A DNA stretch of 18,471 nt from Deltaproteobacteria bacterium (GTDB taxonomy: Bacteria; Desulfobacterota; Desulfobacteria; Desulfobacterales; SURF-15): NCBI GenBank assembly GCA_024644775.1, contig JAHEHB010000051.1:1-18471 (forward strand), in the 5' to 3' direction. Shown piece by piece: positions 1-5,249 of this stretch. Position numbers and translations under genes: made by a program. Position 1 is the first letter of the stretch. Every line of letters starts with the position of its first letter. The notes under the pieces were generated by a model. The model did not search any database and was not told the origin of the DNA. It saw only the letters and a program-made list of their open reading frames with translations.

Positions 1-20
1 TCCCTTTATTCAGTAGTAAA

Positions 21-160
21 ATATATTTTGATGCCCATTTTCCAAACCTTTAAATCTGATCACCGTGCATTGTAAAAGTCAATATAATTTCGAAATCAGG
101 TATCTAAACGTCTCGAAATTTCTACAACATTATGAAAATATAAGATATATTTTGAGGCCC
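21..160. repeat. 16-bp direct repeat pair in the leftmost intergenic DNA
   Basis: Two copies of ATATATTTTGA(T/G)GCCC lie at 21-36 and 145-160, 15 of 16 bases identical and 124 bp apart. Between them is an AACGTCTCG element (107-127) that recurs near 4753. No ORF of note covers this stretch. The copies could be ends of a small degenerate mobile or interspersed element, or binding sites; the sequence alone does not say which. Confidence 0.35.
107..127 (+). repeat. Intergenic AACGTCTCG element, copy A
   Basis: This 21-base stretch begins AACGTCTCG and ends TTCTACAA. It matches 4753-4773 at 19 of 21 positions and shares its first part with 4353-4367. All three copies are intergenic and in the same orientation. 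I infer a short interspersed element; its function is unknown. Confidence 0.4.
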
Positions 161-236
161 GCGTTTTTGCCTCACTCATTGAGTAATGGGACAGTGGAAT
201 AATTGAGAATTATTTTCGTCGTATTTATCTTTTGGG

Positions 237-265
237 ATGACAGCCGAAAAAACTTGTGATATAAT
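237..265 (+). promoter_or_regulatory. Strong sigma70-type promoter with extended -10, for the 327-467 gene
   Basis: The -35 hexamer ATGACA (237-242) is followed by a 17-bp spacer and a perfect TATAAT -10 box (260-265). The -10 is preceded by TGA, giving the extended -10 form TGnTATAAT. Transcription would start near 272, leaving a leader of about 55 nt before the ATG at 327. By consensus match it is the best promoter in the window, and it supports the small gene downstream being expressed. Confidence 0.6.
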
Positions 266-326
266 TGCTGTTTAATTTCTCAGAAAATACAAAAGGTAAC
301 CAATACGGGCTTTTCTGGAGTCGGGT

Positions 327-467
327 ATGAAAAAAGAAAAACTCATTGAAAAGATAAAAACGATGTTAAAAACCGATCTTGATTTGAGCTACTTATCGGT
401 ATTAAAACAAGAAGAGCTCGAAAGCTTAATCGCCTGCATTCGCTATCGGATCGATCAAAAAGACTAG
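327..467 (+). CDS. Small uncharacterised 46-residue protein
   Basis: An ATG at 327 opens a 46-codon frame ending in TAG at 465-467. A Shine-Dalgarno GGAG (317-320) sits 6 nt before the ATG, and a near-consensus extended -10 promoter lies about 60 bp upstream. The product is highly charged, starting MKKEKLIEKIKTML and ending IRYRIDQKD. It is probably helical, with a run of Lys/Glu/Leu/Ile that could form one or two amphipathic helices. It has a single Cys and no signal peptide or membrane segment. I do not recognise the family. The combination of promoter, ribosome binding site and non-random composition makes it a likely real small gene. It is divergent in function from, and convergent in direction with, the minus-strand unit that ends at 580. 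Confidence 0.55.
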   Translation: MKKEKLIEKIKTMLKTDLDLSYLSVLKQEELESLIACIRYRIDQKD

Positions 468-489
468 CAAATGGTTATCGGCCCAATGA

Positions 490-513
490 GTTGAGGTCCT
501 CACCGTTCTCAAC
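490..513. terminator. Weak inverted repeat between convergent genes
   Basis: GTTGAG (490-495) and CTCAAC (508-513) are perfect inverted arms around a 12-nt loop; TGAGG/CCTCA inside can also pair. The repeat lies between the stop at 467 and the minus-strand gene end at 580, where a bidirectional terminator would be expected. There is no T-tract on either side, so factor-independent termination is doubtful. Confidence 0.2.
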
Positions 514-579
514 AATTCCCGTATTTCCTTTAAATATCTCGTTTTTACCAAATTATTGAAAAACAGTCACGAAATCCGA

Positions 580-1953
580 CTAACACCTGTGCACCTCTTC
601 ACCCGCTGCCAGGGAAGCGTTCATAGAATGACCGTTTCTTATTTCATCCGATTTTACAGCTGAACTGGATTCTCTGTAAATAATCTCTATCTCCTGGTGG
701 ATCGTATCGAAGGTATATCGATATATGACGTTTACCATCCCCCTGCGGGCCAATAACCATCCGACCTGTAGCGTTATTGCAGCCGGAGATGTCTTCCGCA
801 TCAAACGGTATAACCTAAAAGGGCGTCTCATCCATCGGTACATCGTCCAACTGGTTTTCGCCGCCGCACGAACCGGCTGGGGAAGGAGGCGATCGGAAAG
901 GGTTTTTGCGGCGTAAAGGGATGCCAGTCTTACGCCGTGAAAACCTTTTACAACTGGAAGTTTCTCGGTATCGTAAAGCGTTTTCACCCAAATTTGACTC
1001 CGTTCCAACAAAGGCCCGAGGGCCAGCTCTTCAAGAGGGTGGTCGACATTGGGAAAATATTTTTTTGCGGTCACAGTGGCGGTTTCTTTTATTGCGGCAT
1101 TCCAATCATCCAAACCTGGTGGTCCCGTCAGTAAGGTCGTATAACCAACCAAACGATTTCGAATCTCCTGTATGCCCAAATCCGTAATCGGATCCACAAT
1201 GGGTGGTGTTGGATCTTTCAAAGATTCCAAACCCTCCAATGCCTTTTCGAGCACCACCTTCGAACCCGGTTCGGATATAGGTTCTGTACTTTGGCCATAG
1301 GCCTGGATGGCCAATTTTCCTAAATAAGCGTATACATCCACCAGCAGACATCGAGTCAGTGCTATGATGGTGAAACGATTGGAAAAATATGCGATTATAG
1401 ACAGGGGATCCGGAAAGAAAACCCAGTGAAGATGATACACTCTTTTTAAGTAACGGTTGATAAAGGTTATCAAAGCGGATTTTCGCCACCGATCGTATTG
1501 ATCGTAGGATTTCCGAATGTGACGAACGCGAACGCCTTGCAACCGCCGAAATCCTGGACGACACAGTATCTGTTCCAATCGCCACACGAGCTCCTGTGCA
1601 AGTCCTATGCACTGCCCGAATGTGATCTGCAATTCTGGCCTCTCGGTATCGGGGTGAAAACAGCCTGCAATGGTACGCAGGTACTGGAAAATAACGCTCA
1701 ACGACATAAGTTCTGAGAAGGAAGCCCCCCAAGCAGTCTGACACTGTTGCAAAACCGTATATAAGGCTTTCCGTCGATTGCCTTGTGTTTTTTCAGCCTC
1801 TGCTTTTAGAAATTTCAATTCATTGCGAAGGGAACGTTTCCAATTCAATATTCCCCGGAATCGCCATAATATCAGAAGGCTTACGCCTGCTACCATCATG
1901 GCAATAATGGCTACAACTGTTTTTATTATTTTGAAAGAGAAAATACCGTCCAT
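580..1953 (-). CDS. Uncharacterised membrane-anchored protein (457 aa)
   Basis: The protein starts with one clear hydrophobic segment at about residues 8-31, followed at once by the basic stretch WRFRGILNWKRSLR, so an N-in, single-pass anchor is likely. Residues 45-75 are charged and helical. A second hydrophobic and aromatic stretch at about 185-228 (HWVFFPDPLSIIAYF and onward) may be a membrane-embedded or re-entrant helix pair. Residues 230-300 are more hydrophilic and Pro-rich. Residues 370-425 carry a very basic, aromatic stretch (MYRWMRRPFRLYRLMRK), suggestive of membrane-surface contact. I recognise no Pfam motif, no catalytic triad and no nucleotide-binding loop. It lies 64 bp downstream of the FemAB-like gene on the same strand, so the two are probably co-transcribed, and a role at the cell envelope is an inference from that. 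The ATG at 1953 has only a weak GTGGGA-type ribosome binding site. Confidence 0.8.
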   Translation of the reverse strand: MDGIFSFKIIKTVVAIIAMMVAGVSLLILWRFRGILNWKRSLRNELKFLKAEAEKTQGNRRKALYTVLQQCQTAWGASFSELMSLSVIFQYLRTIAGCFHPDTERPELQITFGQCIGLAQELVWRLEQILCRPGFRRLQGVRVRHIRKSYDQYDRWRKSALITFINRYLKRVYHLHWVFFPDPLSIIAYFSNRFTIIALTRCLLVDVYAYLGKLAIQAYGQSTEPISEPGSKVVLEKALEGLESLKDPTPPIVDPITDLGIQEIRNRLVGYTTLLTGPPGLDDWNAAIKETATVTAKKYFPNVDHPLEELALGPLLERSQIWVKTLYDTEKLPVVKGFHGVRLASLYAAKTLSDRLLPQPVRAAAKTSWTMYRWMRRPFRLYRLMRKTSPAAITLQVGWLLARRGMVNVIYRYTFDTIHQEIEIIYRESSSAVKSDEIRNGHSMNASLAAGEEVHRC

Positions 1954-2017
1954 TTATCCCACTGTCATCGCAGAGCTATCCGAGCAGGGCGATTCATCCC
2001 GGAATATCTACAATAAT

Positions 2018-3250
2018 TCATTCGCTAAATTGAGGATTGCAATACCGGGAAATATCCAGGCGAGAAATCCGATTAGATATCCTATTCGCAAACGGCAATT
2101 GGCTATTGAGTCTATCGATGTGCTCTTGTTCCATCCGATTTATTTCATCAATGTACGAATTCAATATGTGCTGAAGCCGGTCATCATAGAACCGATGCAG
2201 GCTGTAATTCGGTACTGCCAGAAATCCGCGTCGTATTTTATGCTCGGATCCGATTCCCGGATCAACGTGACAGATCCCGTGGCCAATCGCCCATTCAATG
2301 GGATAATAGTAACATGCATTGAAATGCAGTGAGTTTATATTTTCTAAACTCCCCCAGTACCGTCCATAAAGCTGGTCACCTTTGCGAAGAAAAAAGGACA
2401 TGCCCACCGGTAGTTTCTGATCGTCCCCTTGAAACGCTGCCATGAGAACCAACCGGTGCCGGTAGTGTTCGTAGATGCCTTCGAAAAACGTTCTGTTTAA
2501 ATATTTACATCCCCAGGGCCCAAATTTGTCGTTGGTTTGTTCATAAAACCGATACATCAGAGGAACAAAGGAGGACGGGATTTCTTCTCCTGCATAGGCC
2601 TTAACGGTCACGCCCTTCTTTTGCATTTTGTTGCGCTCACGCTTGATGTTATGCCTTTGATTTGAGTTGAAGATGGACAGAAAATCTTCGAAAGTTTGAT
2701 ACCCCCAATTTTGCCAGCGAAAGCTTTGGTGCGTCCAACCCCTGAACCCATAATCAGACATCATCTCCCGCCACCCCGGGTCGATGTATAAAAAGCTTGA
2801 ACCGGATAGGCTGTTTCTGCGACAAAACCCGTCAATCTCATTGATCATTAATGCAGTGAGCTGTCTTTCATCTTCTCCCGGTGCCGTGAGGAATCGATAT
2901 CCAGGAACCGGGGTAAAGGGGCTCATCCCAATCAGCTTGGGATAATAATCGATTCCAAGACGATCCGCCAGATCCGCCCAAGCATGATCAAAAACAAATT
3001 CGCCAGCACTGTGAGTCTTAACATACAGCGGTGCGGCTGCAACCAACCTCTGCTCAGACCAGACGGTAAGATGAGACGGATGCCAGCCGGTTTTAGCCCT
3101 AACACTTCCAGAGACTTCCATCTGATTCAGCCAATCCCACTCAAGAAAAGGAATTTTTAAGGAAAGCGCCAAGCCATCCCAACCGGCTTTATCGACTCTG
3201 GAAATGGAATCCATCCACGCAACTCTGTAAGAAGATGTATTATTGGCCAT
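2018..3250 (-). CDS. FemAB-like / GNAT-fold acyltransferase (COG3146, PF04339-type)
   Basis: The 410-residue product resembles the family annotated as peptidoglycan biosynthesis/recognition, FemAB-like, a double-GNAT fold that transfers acyl or aminoacyl groups. Visible family features are the N-terminal PFLEWDWLNQME segment, the basic block NQRHNIKRERNK (about residues 197-208), YGRYWGS (about 295-301), FNACYYYPIEWAI (about 310-322) and DPGIGSEHKIRRGF (about 330-343). There is no signal peptide, so it is cytoplasmic. The frame extends to a TTG at 3280, but I chose the ATG at 3250: the TTG has no ribosome binding site, and a candidate -10 box at 3284-3289 would start the transcript at or past it. 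Ribosome binding sites are weak for either start. It is the first gene of a two-gene unit with the membrane protein ending at 580. The substrate cannot be read from sequence. Confidence 0.82.
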   Translation of the reverse strand: MANNTSSYRVAWMDSISRVDKAGWDGLALSLKIPFLEWDWLNQMEVSGSVRAKTGWHPSHLTVWSEQRLVAAAPLYVKTHSAGEFVFDHAWADLADRLGIDYYPKLIGMSPFTPVPGYRFLTAPGEDERQLTALMINEIDGFCRRNSLSGSSFLYIDPGWREMMSDYGFRGWTHQSFRWQNWGYQTFEDFLSIFNSNQRHNIKRERNKMQKKGVTVKAYAGEEIPSSFVPLMYRFYEQTNDKFGPWGCKYLNRTFFEGIYEHYRHRLVLMAAFQGDDQKLPVGMSFFLRKGDQLYGRYWGSLENINSLHFNACYYYPIEWAIGHGICHVDPGIGSEHKIRRGFLAVPNYSLHRFYDDRLQHILNSYIDEINRMEQEHIDRLNSQLPFANRISNRISRLDISRYCNPQFSE

Positions 3251-3283
3251 TATCAGGAATCCATATTCAATTTTATACAATTA

Positions 3284-3312
3284 ATATTAAGCCCGCATTC
3301 TGTATCTGTCAT
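3284..3312 (-). promoter_or_regulatory. Candidate sigma70 promoter for the FemAB-like operon
   Basis: Reading the minus strand, ATGACA (3312-3307) is followed by a 17-bp spacer and TAATAT (3289-3284). The transcript would begin near 3277, just upstream of the ATG at 3250. The -10 matches consensus at only four of six positions, and the surroundings are AT-rich, so this is tentative. Confidence 0.3.
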
Positions 3313-3471
3313 CTGGCTCCAAAAATTTAATACGAGCACAAATATTGTATTATTGAAACAAAAATGATATACATTAATCGTTACGGGAGGAACGAAAAAT
3401 ATAATTTCAGTGTCTTTTCCAAAAAGCGATCGTTTCTCAATCGATAGATAGTGTACCTCTGATTTCGATGC

Positions 3472-3485
3472 CTAAACCTGTTTAG
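3472..3485. promoter_or_regulatory. 14-bp palindrome, possible operator
   Basis: CTAAAC-CT-GTTTAG is a perfect 6+2+6 inverted repeat. It ends exactly one base before the ATG at 3486 of a possible decayed short frame, about 260 bp upstream of the universal stress protein gene. It could be an operator, but no regulator is encoded nearby and the spacing to a promoter is unclear. Confidence 0.25.
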
Positions 3486-3696
3486 ATGATGCTGTCTGAC
3501 ATGGATCTCGTAAACCAGCAACGGTTATTTCAAGAACTCTTTGACGATTACAGAACGAAACACGCTCATCCGGTCGATTACTCTTTATGAATTTTTAACC
3601 ACGACTCCTGACTCCGTCGAAATCGATCATCTGAGAAACGTTTGCGATGCGACACACCTTCTCCCGCATTCTCTTAAAGAGCTGGAAAAGTCGTAG
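3486..3696 (+). pseudogene. Possible decayed short gene (frameshifted)
   Basis: This lies in the 466-bp spacer 3281-3746. An ATG at 3486 (or 3501) opens a frame reading MDLVNQQRLFQELFDDYRTK that stops at 3590. The frame one base further reads on as LYEFLTTTPDSVEIDHLRNV and ends at the TAG at 3694-3696. Joined near 3575-3590 by one base shift they would give about 69 residues of plausible protein composition. There is no good ribosome binding site. I do not recognise the sequence. It may be a frameshifted remnant, or simply two open frames by chance; the rest of the spacer shows no gene. Confidence 0.28.
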
Positions 3697-3746
3697 GTAA
3701 CATTATTCACAAGCCGAACTATTGACAAATTGAAAAGGAGGAAATT

Positions 3747-4217
3747 ATGTATCAAAAAATAATGGTGCCTTTAGATGGCTCGGAGCTGGCTGAGTGTGTA
3801 CTCCCGCATGTGGAGGCCTTTATCAATCAATGTCAAATTCGCAAAATCGTTTTCGTACGAATTCTGGAGGCCATAACGCCGGCAATCGCAGGAGAGTACG
3901 CAATCAGTATGGATGATTTGGAAAGCAGGGAATCTGCCAGAAAATCTGAAGCTAAAGAATACTTGCAACAGATCATGAATCGATTTCAAACCGGAACAAC
4001 GAATTTGGAAATGGAAGTCCTTATCGGGAGGCCGGCAGACCGACTCGCAGACTATGCCGATAACAATAATGTAGATCTCATTCTTATGGCAACCCATGGC
4101 CGCTCCGGTGTAAGTCGATGGGTTAGAGGGAGTGTGGCGGATCGCATCCTTAGAGCGGCGTCAGTGCCGGTCTTGATGATCCGCGCGCCAGGAACGGCGA
4201 CAGACAAGCCGGTGTAG
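3747..4217 (+). CDS. Universal stress protein, UspA family (ATP-binding type)
   Basis: A 156-residue single Usp domain, the usual length. It begins MYQKIMVPLDGS, the family's first beta strand with the Asp (D10) that contacts adenine in ATP-binding members. It ends with the ATP phosphate loop ATHG-(9 residues)-GS at residues 115-129, followed by PVLMIR. The first Gly of the classical G-2x-G-9x-G(S/T) motif is Ala here, a common variant. Usp proteins are cytoplasmic dimers that help cells survive starvation, redox and other stresses. The start is well supported: AAAGGAGG ends 6 nt before the ATG at 3747. The gene follows a long spacer and is not tightly coupled to the next gene (227-bp gap), so it is probably transcribed alone. 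Confidence 0.93.
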   Translation: MYQKIMVPLDGSELAECVLPHVEAFINQCQIRKIVFVRILEAITPAIAGEYAISMDDLESRESARKSEAKEYLQQIMNRFQTGTTNLEMEVLIGRPADRLADYADNNNVDLILMATHGRSGVSRWVRGSVADRILRAASVPVLMIRAPGTATDKPV

Positions 4218-4352
4218 AAATGTTTTCTTTTCAATGCATCCATAGAAGGATCTAAATGACAGGTGGAGGGGGTTTTCAAATCTTCCCTGCGTTTTGGCAT
4301 GTGGGGGCCGAAATTCACGCGCCCGAGGCAAATTATTCGGACCCTATCACTG

Positions 4353-4367
4353 ATCGTCTCGTAAAAT
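4353..4367 (+). repeat. Intergenic CGTCTCG element, copy C
   Basis: ATCGTCTCGTAAAAT resembles the first part of the elements at 107-127 and 4753-4773 and has the same orientation. It lies 77 bp upstream of the ABM-domain gene, whose other side carries copy B. The match is short, so the assignment is weaker than for the other two copies. Confidence 0.3.
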
Positions 4368-4444
4368 GTCAGAAAAGTGAATTATTACGATAAGCGTTCG
4401 GGATGTAAAACGTGTCTTGACATTCAACGAAACTGGAGGAAAAC

Positions 4445-4741
4445 ATGGCTGTAAGAATCCTTATCAAACGTACGGTACCTCCCGAAAAGGCAAAAGACAT
4501 CATACCGCTTTTCAGGGAGATGAGAAAACTTGCAATGAACCAACCCGGCTATATCAGTGGGGAAACCCTGAGGCGACTCGACCGGCCCGATCAGTTTCTG
4601 ATCATCAGCACGTGGCACAGATCCAAAGACTGGGAAAATTGGGTCACAACAAAAGACCGTAAAGACGTCCAAGAAAGAGTCGATGACCTGCTTGGGGGGG
4701 AAACTGTCTATGAAATATATCATTATGGGTTTACGGAATAA
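4445..4741 (+). CDS. ABM-domain (antibiotic biosynthesis monooxygenase-like) small protein
   Basis: The 98-residue product has the pattern of a single ABM/dimeric alpha-beta barrel domain (PF03992-type): an N-terminal strand AVRILIKRTVP, a helix with the FREMRKLAMNQPGYISGETL segment, then LIISTWHRSKDWENWVTTKD and a C-terminal strand YEIYHYGF. The family includes small cofactor-free monooxygenases, heme-degrading enzymes and many proteins of unknown role; the H/W motif STWHRSKDWENW is typical of the fold but does not fix an activity. No haem-ligand signature is evident. The start is well supported, with TGGAGG about 6 nt before the ATG. Short elements of one repeat type lie at 4353 and 4753 on either side. 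Cytoplasmic. Confidence 0.88.
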   Translation: MAVRILIKRTVPPEKAKDIIPLFREMRKLAMNQPGYISGETLRRLDRPDQFLIISTWHRSKDWENWVTTKDRKDVQERVDDLLGGETVYEIYHYGFTE

Positions 4742-4752
4742 TGAATTAAATG

Positions 4753-4773
4753 AACGTCTCGGAAATTCTACAA
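4753..4773 (+). repeat. Intergenic AACGTCTCG element, copy B
   Basis: AACGTCTCGGAAATTCTACAA plus one more base matches copy A at 107-127 in 19 of 21 positions. It starts 12 bases after the stop codon of the ABM-domain gene. Being found again 4.6 kb away and only outside genes suggests an interspersed element rather than a local regulatory site. Confidence 0.4.
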
Positions 4774-4816
4774 GCGCCTGATATTATGTTTTTTTCTGCA
4801 TCTATTTCTTGCGGTG

Positions 4817-4890
4817 CAGCATGGAATGATGGAATATTGGAATTTGAGATTTATTTGGAATTTGGTGCTTGAGATTTGGAATTTTACCAG
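4817..4890. repeat. Degenerate TTGGAATTT-type low-complexity repeat
   Basis: TTGGAATTT occurs three times (4837-4845, 4855-4863, 4876-4884) and TTGAGATTT twice (4844-4852, 4869-4877), preceded by GGAATGATGGAATATTGG. Read on the minus strand it gives a spurious peptide of the IPNLKHQIPNKSQIPI kind. From memory, GGAATTTG-type repeats of this kind occur in intergenic DNA of deltaproteobacteria and many uncultured lineages; their origin is not established. It is part of the 508-bp gene-free spacer 4742-5249. Confidence 0.5.
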
Positions 4891-4920
4891 GTTTCTCAGA
4901 TGAGGTTTCAGTGTTTATCA

Positions 4921-4991
4921 CCTGCGTGACCTGACACCCGCCTGCGTGACCGAAGCCACTACGTCGCGGCGAAGGCCCGAAATCTGACACC
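4921..4991. repeat. CCTGCGTGACC / CTGACACC intergenic repeat
   Basis: CCTGCGTGACC occurs at 4921-4931 and again at 4941-4951, exactly 20 bp apart. CTGACACC occurs at 4931-4938 and 4984-4991. Between them is a GC-rich stretch (GAAGCCACTACGTCGCGGCG) that differs in base composition from the AT-rich repeat just upstream. It resembles the short GC-rich interspersed repeats that flank genes in related genomes. No gene is present here. Confidence 0.42.
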
Positions 4992-5080
4992 TCAAAAAGA
5001 CCTTCATGGTACCATTGGTTTTTTTTCCAACATGTTGTCATATAAACCGCCCTAAGGGTTTAAGGCCTTTTGCCTTACCA

Positions 5081-5109
5081 TTGACACCCATCCGGATCGT
5101 GAATAGATT
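5081..5109 (+). promoter_or_regulatory. Candidate sigma70 promoter for uvrA
   Basis: A perfect TTGACA -35 box (5081-5086) is followed by a 17-bp spacer and TAGATT (5104-5109, four of six consensus). Transcription would start near 5116, giving a leader of about 134 nt to the uvrA ATG at 5250. An AAGGC/GCCTT hairpin lies just upstream of the -35 box. I see no E. coli-type LexA box (CTGT-N8-ACAG); deltaproteobacterial LexA sites differ, so SOS control is left open. Confidence 0.45.
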
Positions 5110-5249
5110 CCGACTACACTTTTTCACCATTTCACCTGCCGCTCTTTCAACGGTGATGAAAACAATTATTGAAAGAACGCCCCGACTGCTGACATAAACG
5201 TTTCCGGTGAAAAATGCTGGACCGATAGCGACATCTGGAGCAGAATGAT

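Noticed and set aside
174..184. ACTCATTGAGT palindrome
   Set aside because: An 11-bp near-palindrome in AT-rich DNA upstream of the small gene's promoter; too short and isolated to call a site.
1106..1744. 212-codon minus-strand frame inside the 457-residue gene
   Set aside because: It is an out-of-frame shadow of the 580-1953 gene on the same strand, with Arg/Ser/Cys-rich composition and no start signals.
3251..3280. TTG-initiated extension of the FemAB-like protein
   Set aside because: No ribosome binding site before the TTG, and the likely transcript begins at about that point.
3364..3447. Short ORF starting MIYINRYGRN
   Set aside because: 27 codons, no ribosome binding site, AT-rich spacer; expected by chance.
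4802..5041. Minus-strand 79-codon ORF
   Set aside because: It is mostly a translation of the degenerate TTGGAATTT repeat and the GC-rich repeat, giving an IPNLKHQIPNKSQIP-type peptide; no ribosome binding site or protein-like pattern.
5006..5197. Plus-strand 63-codon ORF upstream of uvrA
   Set aside because: It lies across the likely uvrA promoter and leader, has no Shine-Dalgarno site and no recognisable features.
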